DNA from: an uncultured Parabacteroides sp. | GTDB lineage: Bacteria; Bacteroidota; Bacteroidia; Bacteroidales; Tannerellaceae | Assembly: GCA_900541965.1 (NCBI GenBank) | Contig: UQLN01000022.1 | Coordinates: forward strand, 4,300-68,299 | Reading direction: 5' to 3' | DNA: 64,000 nucleotides | In this document: one piece after another, positions 37,497 to 45,880 of the stretch | Layout of the letters: each line of letters begins with the position of its first letter | Position numbering within the stretch: position 1 is the stretch's first letter | Notes under the pieces: generated by a model | The model's database searches: none | Seen by the model: the letters and a program-made list of their open reading frames with translations, nothing else | Told to the model about the DNA's origin: nothing | Made by a program: the position numbers and the translations under genes

Positions 37497-38483
37497 TTAC
37501 GGTATATTTCTTAACAATGTATTTCTCAATAAAATCTCAACCAGCAACAGAGCGAACAACAGCAAAGCCCAGTTCTTATATTCTTCCTGTTTCTTACTGT
37601 ATTCCTGTACACTGATTTTCGTTTTCTCCATCTTATCGATTTCCGAATAAATCTCTTTCAGGCTGGCATTGTCCGTAGCACGGAAATACTGTCCGCCTGT
37701 AGTTGCCGAGATTTGCTTCAAAGTAGGCTCGTCAATCTCTACCGGGATATTCTGGTATTGTACGCCGAATGCTGTCTGGAACGGATAAGGCGCTTCCCCT
37801 TTCGTACCGACACCAATCGTATAAACACGTACACCGAATGTCTGGGCAATCTCGGCAGCGGTTACCGGAGCAATCTCTCCCATATTATTCATACCATCGG
37901 TAAGCAGAATAATCACTTTCGACTTAGCCTGGCTGTCTTTAATACGGCTCACGGCATTTGCCAGTCCCAAACCAATCGCAGTACCATCTTCAATAAGACC
38001 CGGTTGGATATCCTTGAACAGGTTCAACAATACGGAGTGGTCGGTTGTCAGCGGACATTGTGTAAAGCTCTCTCCTGCAAAAACGACCAAGCCGATATTA
38101 TCGTTCGGACGTCCGTTGATGAAAGAGGCAGCCACATCCTTGGCAGCTTCCAAACGGTTAGGTTTCAAGTCCTGCGCCAACATACTGCTGGAAATATCCA
38201 TTGCCAGTACAATATCGATACCTTCGGTCGACGAGTTCTGCCAGCTATTGGTCGACTGCGGGCGCGCAAGTATGACTATCAATACGCCAACGGCAGCCAT
38301 ACGCAATATAAACGGGACATGGCGCAGATACACCTTCCATGATGCCGCTCCCGGAACATCGAATGCCTGCGAAGAGGATACCTGCAAACTTGCCTGGTTT
38401 TTGCTGAGTTTGTAGATATACCATCCAATCATCGGGATGAGCAGTAATAACAAATACAGATATGTAGGATTTGCAAATACCAT
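37497..38483 (-). CDS. batA: BatA, membrane-anchored von Willebrand A protein
   Basis: 328 aa with flanking helices (7-22, 56-75 and about 305-322). The VWA domain carries DISSSMLAQDLKPNRLEAAK, EDGTAIGLGLANAV and TDGMNNMGE, so the MIDAS residues are intact. Paralogue of the next gene, batB. The order moxR - DUF58 - membrane protein - batA - batB - batC - batD - batE is the Bacteroides aerotolerance arrangement. Confidence 0.93.
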   Translation of the reverse strand: MVFANPTYLYLLLLLIPMIGWYIYKLSKNQASLQVSSSQAFDVPGAASWKVYLRHVPFILRMAAVGVLIVILARPQSTNSWQNSSTEGIDIVLAMDISSSMLAQDLKPNRLEAAKDVAASFINGRPNDNIGLVVFAGESFTQCPLTTDHSVLLNLFKDIQPGLIEDGTAIGLGLANAVSRIKDSQAKSKVIILLTDGMNNMGEIAPVTAAEIAQTFGVRVYTIGVGTKGEAPYPFQTAFGVQYQNIPVEIDEPTLKQISATTGGQYFRATDNASLKEIYSEIDKMEKTKISVQEYSKKQEEYKNWALLLFALLLVEILLRNTLLRNIP

Positions 38484-38484
38484 T

Positions 38485-39489
38485 TTATTCTTTAATTACA
38501 GTTGTATCATTCGTTTCAACAGGTTTCTCTTCTTTTTGTTCTTCCGGAGCCACCTCTACCACTTCCTGTTTGGTCTTGTCGACAAACAGATAAGCATTCG
38601 TCATACTCAAGTCGTTTTCATCAGGCAACGGATTCATCTTGGCGAATTTCACGAAATCCGATAATAACAGAATCTGTTGCAGGTTGTCATACACAGAAGA
38701 TGCATCCGGTGTTTTGCGGATAATATCCAATATCTCGCCGGAAGTCATTTCCATGGCATTGATACCGAAACGTTCCACAATATAACGGCGCAATGTATCC
38801 GTTATCATTGTAAAATACTCCTTGCTGCGTCCCTGCTGCCAGAGCTTCTGCTGCTTGATTTCATCCAGTTCCTTCACGGCCTGTTCATGAGGCGGCAACT
38901 TCGGTTCCGGCTTCTTGAACGGGATAAGCGACTGGCGGTTGCGCAAACGCTTGATTACATAAGCGATTACACAAATCAGGAACAGAGCCAGCAACACGCC
39001 GAAGATTATCGGATAGTAATCTGCCAGCACGAAAGGCGGCTTCCATACATTCTTTATATCAAAAAACTCTTCCGGCTTATCCGTATTCACAGGAATGGTA
39101 GATACTTTCAGTGCTATCTGATTGGAATAGACCGTATCCTTGCCATCTATCACCTTGAACGGAGGAAGCAGGTAAAGCGATGAATCAAAAGAAGTAACCA
39201 GCAAATCCTGTTTGATTAACAGGCGGTCGTTATCTATCTCGGTAGTATCCGCTTTCGGTATATCCAATACCTCTACCCCTGCCATCAATGTATCGCGGGG
39301 GATAACAAGCTGTACCTCCTTATTTTTATCGGCTGTCACCGTTAAATGTAAAACAGTCTGCTCTCCGATGAGTATCGCTGCCGAGTCTACCTTCACATCC
39401 AACAGCGTATTCTGTGCAGATGCCTTTCCCCCGGAAAAGGACAGCCCTATAAGAGCGAGAAACAGAATGCTTTTATGTATCAATTTCAT
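38485..39489 (-). CDS. Bat-operon membrane protein (BatD-like beta domain plus cytoplasmic tail)
   Basis: 334 aa: signal peptide (1-25), a beta-rich periplasmic domain (VKVDSAAILIGEQTVLHLTVTADKNKEVQLVIP), a transmembrane helix at about 165-186 (YYPIIFGVLLALFLICVIAYVI), and a helical cytoplasmic part (EYFTMITDTLRRYIVERFGINAMEMTSGEIL). The tail resembles that of BatD. It ends in an acidic stretch. One base separates its stop from the batA start. It probably bridges MoxR/DUF58 in the cytoplasm with the VWA proteins. Confidence 0.82.
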   Translation of the reverse strand: MKLIHKSILFLALIGLSFSGGKASAQNTLLDVKVDSAAILIGEQTVLHLTVTADKNKEVQLVIPRDTLMAGVEVLDIPKADTTEIDNDRLLIKQDLLVTSFDSSLYLLPPFKVIDGKDTVYSNQIALKVSTIPVNTDKPEEFFDIKNVWKPPFVLADYYPIIFGVLLALFLICVIAYVIKRLRNRQSLIPFKKPEPKLPPHEQAVKELDEIKQQKLWQQGRSKEYFTMITDTLRRYIVERFGINAMEMTSGEILDIIRKTPDASSVYDNLQQILLLSDFVKFAKMNPLPDENDLSMTNAYLFVDKTKQEVVEVAPEEQKEEKPVETNDTTVIKE

Positions 39490-39498
39490 TTGTATGCT

Positions 39499-40368
39499 TT
39501 AATTACGTTTATCAAAAAGAGCAATTAATGCCTTCACATAATCATCTTCCGTACGGATAGACACGGAGTCTACGCGGCATTTCTTGAACGAGTCGTTCAT
39601 TGCAGCCTGACGGCGGTCCCACCATTTTTTATAGGTTTCGCGTACGCTCGCCGAAGAAGTATCGATCCAACGTTCCGCTCCGGTTTCCGCATCCTTGATT
39701 TTCATCAGACCGACAGACGGAAGTTCCGTTTCACGGCGGTCGTATACCTGGATAGCCACCACGTCATGCTTGCGGTTTGCGATTGTAAGTGCATCCTTAA
39801 AACCGTCTTTGTCGATAAAGTCGGAAATCAGGAATGCCGTGCAACGTTTCTTTATTGCATTCGTCAGGTATTTCAGGACCTGGGTAATATCCGTTTTCTT
39901 ATCATCCGGCTGAAAGTCTATCAGCTCGCGGATAATATAAAGGATATGCTTTTTCCCTTTCTGCGGAGGAATAAACTTCTCTATCTTATCGGAAAAGAAT
40001 ATCACACCGATTTTATCATTATTCTGAATCGCCGAGAAAGCAAGTGTTGCGGCAATCTCCGTAATGACTTCTTTCTTCATTACATTCACGGAACCGAAAT
40101 CCCGGCTACCCGACACATCAATCAGCAACATTACCGTCAACTCACGCTCTTCTTCAAACACCTTTATATAAGGGCGTACATAGCGTGCGGTAACATTCCA
40201 GTCGATGTCGCGGATATCATCGCCGTACTGGTACTCACGCACTTCGCTGAATGCCATACCGCGTCCTTTGAATGCGGAGTGGTACTGACCGGCGAAGATA
40301 TTGCGGGACAAGCCACGCGTTTTTATCTCAATCCGACGAACCTTCTTTAATAGTTCACTTGTTTCCAT
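39499..40368 (-). CDS. DUF58-domain protein of the MoxR-Bat system
   Basis: 289 aa. Conserved DUF58 block YGDDIRDIDWNVTARYVRPYIKVFEEERE followed by a VWA-like core LLIDVSGSRDFG with the DxSxS metal site. The protein is cytoplasmic and predicted to be handled by the MoxR ATPase encoded upstream; 158 bp containing a repeat array lie between the two. Confidence 0.92.
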   Translation of the reverse strand: METSELLKKVRRIEIKTRGLSRNIFAGQYHSAFKGRGMAFSEVREYQYGDDIRDIDWNVTARYVRPYIKVFEEERELTVMLLIDVSGSRDFGSVNVMKKEVITEIAATLAFSAIQNNDKIGVIFFSDKIEKFIPPQKGKKHILYIIRELIDFQPDDKKTDITQVLKYLTNAIKKRCTAFLISDFIDKDGFKDALTIANRKHDVVAIQVYDRRETELPSVGLMKIKDAETGAERWIDTSSASVRETYKKWWDRRQAAMNDSFKKCRVDSVSIRTEDDYVKALIALFDKRN

Positions 40369-40406
40369 AGAATACGCTTTCTCTCTAATATAAATACTCC
40401 AATTTC

Positions 40407-40516
40407 AAAAGATATATGTTCCGTTTTTAAAACATATATGCTTTGCGTTTAAAACATACATGTTTTGAAATCAAATCATATATGTTTTGAATACAGGGTA
40501 TATTGCATCCCCATTC
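40407..40516. repeat. Array of five 22-bp palindromic units inside the bat operon
   Basis: Units of exactly 22 bp start at 40407, 40429, 40451, 40473 and 40495. The typical core is AAAACATATATGTTTTG, and in unit 3 AAAACATACATGTTTT is almost a perfect palindrome. The last unit is degenerate. The array lies between moxR and the DUF58 gene and should be transcribed with them. Confidence 0.82.
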
Positions 40517-40526
40517 AGAAGATATA

Positions 40527-41522
40527 TTAGGGAACTTCAACCTTATTCAGGATTTCGCTGATTACTTCTTCCGAAGTCAGGTTGTTTGCCTCTGCTTCAT
40601 AGCTCAAACCGATACGGTGACGCATTACGTCGTGACAAACAGCACGTACATCTTCCGGAATCACATAGCCTCTGCGCTTAATGAATGCATATGCGCGGGC
40701 TGCCAATGCCAGGTTGATGGATGCACGGGGAGAAGCACCGAACGAAATCATGTTTGACAGGTTAGCCAGACCATGTTCCTGCGGGAAACGGGTTGCAAAC
40801 ACGATGTCGACGATATAACGTTCAATCTTTTCATCCAGATACACTTCACGGACTACCTTGCGGGCTTCCAGAATTTCATCTTTTGTCAATATCGGCTTGA
40901 TATCCGGCTTAATACCTGAAATATTCTGGCGGATAATCAGTTTTTCTTCTTCTTTCTTCGGATAGTTAATGATAACCTTCAGCATGAAACGGTCTACCTG
41001 TGCTTCCGGCAGCGGATACGTACCTTCCTGCTCGATCGGGTTCTGGGTTGCCATTACAAGGAATGGTTCCGGCAGCTTGTAAGTGTTTTCGCTGATAGTA
41101 ACCTGGCGTTCCTGCATCGCTTCCAGCAAAGCACTCTGTACTTTAGCAGGAGCACGATTTATTTCATCCGCTAATACAAAATTAGCGAAGACCGGGCCTT
41201 GTTTTACCTGAAACTCTTCGCTTTTCTGACTGTAAATCATTGTACCGATCACATCGGCAGGCAACAAGTCCGGGGTGAACTGGATACGGCTATATTTTGC
41301 ATCAATCAACGATGCCAGTGTTTTAATTGCCAATGTTTTTGCCAAACCGGGAACACCTTCCAGCAAAATATGTCCATCCGAAAGCAAACCGATTAATAAT
41401 GATTCAACCAAATGCTTTTGTCCTACAATCACCTGGTCCATTCCCATGGTAATCATGTTCACAAACGAACTTTTGCTTTCAATTCGCGCGTTCAGCTCGC
41501 GAATGTCTACTGTCTGACTCAT
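40527..41522 (-). CDS. moxR: MoxR-family AAA+ ATPase
   Basis: 331 aa. Walker A EGVPGLAKTLAIK, Walker B ANFVLADEINRAP, sensor 1 VMATQNPIEQEGTYPLPEAQVDRF, and arginine-finger and sensor-2 regions (FGASPRASINL) are all present. It is a chaperone-like ATPase thought to remodel or insert metal into VWA partners. First gene of the aerotolerance operon, with a -7 box 53 bp upstream. Confidence 0.94.
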   Translation of the reverse strand: MSQTVDIRELNARIESKSSFVNMITMGMDQVIVGQKHLVESLLIGLLSDGHILLEGVPGLAKTLAIKTLASLIDAKYSRIQFTPDLLPADVIGTMIYSQKSEEFQVKQGPVFANFVLADEINRAPAKVQSALLEAMQERQVTISENTYKLPEPFLVMATQNPIEQEGTYPLPEAQVDRFMLKVIINYPKKEEEKLIIRQNISGIKPDIKPILTKDEILEARKVVREVYLDEKIERYIVDIVFATRFPQEHGLANLSNMISFGASPRASINLALAARAYAFIKRRGYVIPEDVRAVCHDVMRHRIGLSYEAEANNLTSEEVISEILNKVEVP

Positions 41523-41574
41523 AGTTTTTATTTCTTTTTATTGTTACTGTTTCTACTTATTTTTTTGAGATGCA

Positions 41575-41582
41575 CAAAATTA
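41575..41582 (-). promoter_or_regulatory. -7 box for the moxR-bat operon
   Basis: Minus strand TAATTTTG, a full TAnnTTTG match, 53 bp upstream of the moxR ATG. Confidence 0.5.
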
Positions 41583-41678
41583 GAAATGTTAAATTCGTAT
41601 TTTATACTTTCGCAGTTAAATAATACTAACCGACAGGTTCCTATTTTGTTTTATTTTACTTAAAAGCAAAGGTTTCAA

Positions 41679-43025
41679 TTACAAGGCTCCCGCCAGTATT
41701 TGAGTTTGAAGTGCAGCAGCTTTTTCCATAGACGAACGGCTTTGCGCATTAATCCCATACAGTTCAGGCGCCGGGACTCTAATAACAGTCCCTATCGGCA
41801 CATTGTTCGGATCTTTAATCGCATCTTTATTATATTCATAGAGGTATACCCAGAATATCTTATGTCCGTAATATTTCAGGGAAATCAATGTAAGCCGGTC
41901 GCCCGAAGCAATTTTCACGACTCCTATTTCTTTCTTGGCAGAGGTTTCAACCGGGACTTTTTCTTCTTTGGCCGGAATACCGGAAGCCGGAGCAACTGTA
42001 TCCGTAGCGGAATGCTTTTGAATCGTATCTTTATCATTTTCCACGGCTTGTTTCACCAAATTCAGAGAATCGGAAGGGGTTGCCACAGCTATATTTTCAT
42101 CTTCTGCAACCGGAAGTTCCACCTCCTCTTTCTTGAAAAATTCACGATTCAGATAAAGTCCTATATTGATACCGACAAGCAGTAAAACAATTGCGGAAAT
42201 TATCAGGGTACGACTGTTCAGTATTATTTTTTTAGAGGATACCGGTTCTTCAGGTTGTACGGCAGTTTCTTCGGAAACAGATACTTCCGGTGTAGCTTCA
42301 TCTTCCGAGACTACTTCTTCTTTCACAGCGGTATCTTCCAGAATTTCCTCTATAGTTGATTCCTGTACGATTGGTTCTTCTATAACAGATTCTTCTACAA
42401 CAGGCTCTTCAGCGATTAACGCATCTTCTGCTGCAACCGTACTGTCTGCTGCCTCTTCTTTATTTTCAGGGATTGTTTCTTCTACAGTTTCTGTAATAGC
42501 TTCTTCTTCAAGGGAAGTTTCATTCTCCACAATAGCCTCCTCTTCCACTACAGGAAGCTCCTCCTCTGTTTCATCTGAGAATTCCGTTACTGGCGGAGAA
42601 AGTAATTGCTCTTCCGGCATGACTTCTTCCACAGATTCGTCTTCCGTTTCTCTTTCTTCTGTGTCTTCCGAAACATCCATATCCGAAAAGTCCACATCCT
42701 CTCCTATTTCTGTTGTTTCAAAAAAGGAGAATGGTTTATTGACGAGTTCTTTCAGTTCCTTATCAGGCAGGAAAGAAAATTTATAATGTGCAGGAATAAG
42801 AAAACGTTCGCCGGTATTCACATGGATGCTCTCCCGTTTCTCCACGGCAATTATCTTAAATGTTCCCAGCCCCTTAATCTTTACGATTTTATCGGCAAAG
42901 ACACCTTCAGACACAATCGCGATAAACTCTCTCAGGAAACGTTCGGTTACGTTTTTATCTTTTCCGGTATGGTCTGCCAGTAAACCGGCCAAATCCTGTA
43001 TGGTCAGCCGATTATTCATTGTCAC
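41679..43025 (-). CDS. HU-domain / transmembrane / LysM fusion protein
   Basis: 448 aa with three modules. Residues 1-95 are an HU/IHF-like DNA-binding domain (LTIQDLAGLLADHTGKDKNVTERFLREF; VKIKGLGTFKI; the beta-arm region has INTGERFLIPAHYKFSF-like sequence). Residues 105-262 are an extremely Glu-rich linker. Residues 272-293 are a transmembrane helix. Residues about 368-418 are a LysM-like module (VVKIASGDRLTLISLKYYG ... VPIGTVIRVPAP). Positive residues before the helix favour DNA-binding in the cytoplasm and LysM in the periplasm. The start overlaps the upstream hu gene by 14 bp. Confidence 0.88.
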   Translation of the reverse strand: MTMNNRLTIQDLAGLLADHTGKDKNVTERFLREFIAIVSEGVFADKIVKIKGLGTFKIIAVEKRESIHVNTGERFLIPAHYKFSFLPDKELKELVNKPFSFFETTEIGEDVDFSDMDVSEDTEERETEDESVEEVMPEEQLLSPPVTEFSDETEEELPVVEEEAIVENETSLEEEAITETVEETIPENKEEAADSTVAAEDALIAEEPVVEESVIEEPIVQESTIEEILEDTAVKEEVVSEDEATPEVSVSEETAVQPEEPVSSKKIILNSRTLIISAIVLLLVGINIGLYLNREFFKKEEVELPVAEDENIAVATPSDSLNLVKQAVENDKDTIQKHSATDTVAPASGIPAKEEKVPVETSAKKEIGVVKIASGDRLTLISLKYYGHKIFWVYLYEYNKDAIKDPNNVPIGTVIRVPAPELYGINAQSRSSMEKAAALQTQILAGAL

Positions 43026-43314
43026 CCAAGTCTTTTAGTTTATTTTTCAAGGTACTGCCCGGTTTAAACACAGGAACAAGTTTAGGAGGGACCAGATAGC
43101 GTTTGCCATTGGAAGGGTTGACAGAAATCCGCTCTGCTTTCTTCTTTACTTCAAATTGTCCGAAACCTTGCAGGCAGAGCGTATCGTTGTCTACCAAACG
43201 AGAACCTACCACAGAGCTCAATACAGAAAGTGTATCGGTCACCTCCTGCGCAGTCCACCCCATACGGTGGGATAGCTCCGTTATCAGCTCCTTATTTTTC
43301 ATGTCCGCATCCAT
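43012..43314 (-). CDS. HU/IHF-family DNA-binding protein
   Basis: 100 aa, full-length HU fold: KNKELITELSHRMGWTAQEVTDTLSVLSSVV helices, LQGFGQFEVKKKAER, and the DNA-binding arm SVNPSNGKRYLVPPKLVPVFKPGS. The proline-tipped arm (here NPSNGKR) is conserved. Start may be 43314 or the internal ATG at 43302, which matches homologues better. Coupled by overlap to the HU-LysM gene, so the two may form heterodimers. Confidence 0.92.
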   Translation of the reverse strand: MDADMKNKELITELSHRMGWTAQEVTDTLSVLSSVVGSRLVDNDTLCLQGFGQFEVKKKAERISVNPSNGKRYLVPPKLVPVFKPGSTLKNKLKDLGDNE

Positions 43315-43383
43315 TAATAGATTATGCAGCTATATTAGTTATTTTTTCGTAAACAGGCAAATTTGTTTACAGTTTTTATATCA

Positions 43384-44679
43384 TTACAACACTTTTCCGT
43401 ACAAGTCAAATGCTTGTGCATCTTCGATTTCCACCTGGTAGAACTCTCCGGGGACAAGTTCGCGGTCCTTATAGATTAATATCTCAGGGTCAACTTCAGG
43501 CGAATCGAATTCGGTTCGCCCCACATAAAAGTCTTCTTCCTCACGGTCGAGGATTACTTTAAATGTTTTGCCTATTTTAGACGCATTTGTCTCGGCTGAA
43601 ATGCGTTCCTGTATCCGCATCAGCGTGTCCAGGCGCTCCTGCTTGATTTCTGGGTCTATATCATCTGAATAATGTTTATAGGAATAAGTACCTTCCTCAT
43701 GGCTGTAAGCAAAAGCTCCCATACGTTCGAAACGGGCTTTCCGGACAAATTCCACCAGTTCTTCAAAGTCCTGTTCCGTTTCCCCCGGATGCCCGACCAT
43801 CAAAGTCGTACGCAGATGGATTCCCGGCACTTCTTCCCGCATCCGTTCTATCAGGGCATAGGTTTCTTCCTTGGTGATGTTGCGGCGCATCTTCTTCAAC
43901 ATCGGATTGCTGATATGCTGCAAAGCGATATCCATATATTTGCAGACATTATCGCGCTCACGCATTACCCGCAACAAATCATAGGGAAAATGGGACGGAT
44001 AACCGTAATGCAGGCGTATCCATTCGACGCCCGGTATATCGGAAATACGTTCAACCAGTTCCGGCAAAGCGTACCGTTTGTATAAATCCAGCCCGTAATA
44101 CGTCAGGTCCTGTGCAATCACCTGAAACTCTTTTACGCCTTGTTTTACCAGCAGGCGTACTTCATTCTCTATATCTTCCATCGGAATGGATTGGTAATGT
44201 CCCGTACTGATAGGGATTGCACAATAAGAACAGGTCCGGTTGCAACCTTCCGCTATCTTCAAGTAAGCATAATGTTTAGGAGTAGTCAGTACACGGTCGG
44301 ATGCAAGTTCCCGATAGTAAGATTTACCCAGGTCGGAAAGCAGTTCCTTCCAATTGAACTTCCCATAAAAATGGTCTACTTCCGGCAACTCATTTTCGAG
44401 GTCTTTCAGGAAACGCTCGGAGAGGCATCCCATTACGAAAAGCTTGCCTATCTTGCCTTTTTTCTTCGCTTCGCCAAGTTCCAGAATCATATTTACAGAT
44501 TCTTCCTGTGCATCACCGATAAAGCCGCAGGTATTCACTACGACTATTTCCCCGTTTATCTTATGGGGGTCATGTTCTACCGTATACCCATTAGCTACAA
44601 ACTGGCGCATAAGTTGTTCGGAATCCACCAGGTTTTTGGAACAACCCAAAGTGATAATATCTACCTTATTTTTCCGCAT
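43384..44679 (-). CDS. rimO: RimO, ribosomal protein S12 methylthiotransferase
   Basis: 431-aa radical-SAM enzyme adding a methylthio group to an Asp of ribosomal protein S12. The N-terminal UPF0004 domain has conserved Cys residues (LGCSKNLVDSE, VNTCGFI, VMGCLSER). The radical-SAM motif is CNRTCSYCAIP (CxxxCxxC), and a TRAM domain lies at the C-terminus (ILDREEEDFYVGRTEFDSPEVDPEILI). The LGCSKNLVDSE start distinguishes RimO from MiaB. Confidence 0.95.
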   Translation of the reverse strand: MRKNKVDIITLGCSKNLVDSEQLMRQFVANGYTVEHDPHKINGEIVVVNTCGFIGDAQEESVNMILELGEAKKKGKIGKLFVMGCLSERFLKDLENELPEVDHFYGKFNWKELLSDLGKSYYRELASDRVLTTPKHYAYLKIAEGCNRTCSYCAIPISTGHYQSIPMEDIENEVRLLVKQGVKEFQVIAQDLTYYGLDLYKRYALPELVERISDIPGVEWIRLHYGYPSHFPYDLLRVMRERDNVCKYMDIALQHISNPMLKKMRRNITKEETYALIERMREEVPGIHLRTTLMVGHPGETEQDFEELVEFVRKARFERMGAFAYSHEEGTYSYKHYSDDIDPEIKQERLDTLMRIQERISAETNASKIGKTFKVILDREEEDFYVGRTEFDSPEVDPEILIYKDRELVPGEFYQVEIEDAQAFDLYGKVL

Positions 44680-44706
44680 ATTCTATCTGTATGATATAAA
44701 CACAAA

Positions 44707-44780
44707 ATGACGCGAAAAACGCGGATAGAAGTTTTATCATTTCCTTTAACCCGTGTTTTTCGCGCCATCCGCGTCATTAT
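44707..44780. repeat. Imperfect inverted element between ftsY and rimO
   Basis: AATGACGCG at 44706-44714 has its complement CGCGTCATT at about 44770-44778. Internal blocks GCGAAAAACGCGG and GTGTTTTTCGCGC also pair in part, giving a nested GC-rich hairpin. It could terminate ftsY transcription but lacks a clean T-run. Confidence 0.6.
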
Positions 44781-45734
44781 TTATTCTCCGAAGAGAGAGT
44801 TTACAAATTCTTTCTTGTTAAATACCTGCAAATCTTCCATCCCTTCTCCCAGTCCGATGTATTTCACCGGGATACGGAAATGGTCGGAAATACCGATTAC
44901 CACACCGCCTTTCGCCGTTCCGTCCAGTTTGGTAACCGCCAAAGCATTTACTTCGGTAGCGGCAGTAAACTGCTTTGCCTGCTCGAACGCATTTTGTCCG
45001 GTAGAACCGTCCAGCACCAACAATATCTCATGGGGCGCATCGGGTATCACCTTCTTCATTACGTTCTTTATCTTGGTAAGCTCGTTCATCAGGTTTATCT
45101 TGTTATGCAAACGTCCGGCGGTATCGATAATCACCACATCCGCACCATTGGCTTTTGCCGAGCTCAGCGTATCGAATGCAACCGAAGCAGGGTCCGAACC
45201 CATCTTCTGTTTTACGATAGGCACTCCTACCCGTTCACTCCAGATAACAAGCTGCTCCACAGCAGCGGCACGGAACGTATCGGCAGCTCCCAGATAAACA
45301 TTCTTACCGGCTTTCTTGAACTGGTAAGCCAGTTTGCCGATAGTCGTAGTCTTGCCTACCCCATTGACACCTACCACCATAATCACATACGGTTTCTTAT
45401 CTTCGGGAAGAGTGAATGTCTCGGCATCTTCGGTATTATTCTCCGTCAGCAAAGCGGCAATCTCTTCACGCAGGATAGCCGTAAGCTCCTGGGTCGTGAC
45501 ATATTTGTCTTTTGCTACTCTTTCTTCAATACGGGATATTATTTTCAGTGTAGTATCTACCCCGACATCGGAAGTGATCAATACTTCTTCCAGATCATCC
45601 AGTACTTCGTCATCTACCTTGCTTTTTCCGGCAATGGCTCTGGTTAGCTTAGAGAATACATTCTCTTTTGTTTTTGATAACCCTTTGTCTAAAGTCTCTT
45701 TCTTCTCTTTACTGAAAAAGCTAAAAATTCCCAT
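44781..45734 (-). CDS. ftsY: FtsY, signal recognition particle receptor
   Basis: 317 aa. SRP54-type N domain (LTRAIAGKSKVDDEVLDDLEEVLITSDVGVDTT) and GTPase G domain with G1 VVGVNGVGKTTTIGKLA, DTFRAAAVEQL, G3 DTAGRL, G4 TKLDGTAKGG, and the C-terminal YIGLGEGMEDLQVF. The acidic A domain found in E. coli is absent, as is normal in Bacteroidetes. Confidence 0.96.
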   Translation of the reverse strand: MGIFSFFSKEKKETLDKGLSKTKENVFSKLTRAIAGKSKVDDEVLDDLEEVLITSDVGVDTTLKIISRIEERVAKDKYVTTQELTAILREEIAALLTENNTEDAETFTLPEDKKPYVIMVVGVNGVGKTTTIGKLAYQFKKAGKNVYLGAADTFRAAAVEQLVIWSERVGVPIVKQKMGSDPASVAFDTLSSAKANGADVVIIDTAGRLHNKINLMNELTKIKNVMKKVIPDAPHEILLVLDGSTGQNAFEQAKQFTAATEVNALAVTKLDGTAKGGVVIGISDHFRIPVKYIGLGEGMEDLQVFNKKEFVNSLFGE

Positions 45735-45792
45735 ATCTATAAAAGCTAAAAATTGTTTTCTGATGCAACGAGTGCGCTAAATTACTAAACAG

Positions 45793-45820
45793 TTGACAAT
45801 TGACAATGGACAGCCGGCAA
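45793..45820 (+). repeat. Four-heptamer TTGACAR array
   Basis: TTGACAA, TTGACAA, TGGACAG, CCGGCAA in perfect 7-bp register (28 bp), between ftsY and nspC. The same layout recurs at 59417, 62238 and (inverted) 62373. Confidence 0.7.
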
Positions 45821-45880
45821 TTATTCTTCATTTTCCCTTTTTCTGCTGCCTGTTGTCTACTACCCATGCGTTAACTCAAC

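Noticed and set aside
42240..42700. Long open frame on the plus strand rich in Ser and Thr
   Set aside because: It is the mirror of the Glu-rich linker of the HU-LysM protein; GAA/GAT-rich coding DNA leaves the opposite strand open.
43349..43370. GTAAACA / TGTTTAC inverted repeat downstream of rimO
   Set aside because: Seven-base arms and no T-run; could be an operator, but nothing else supports it.
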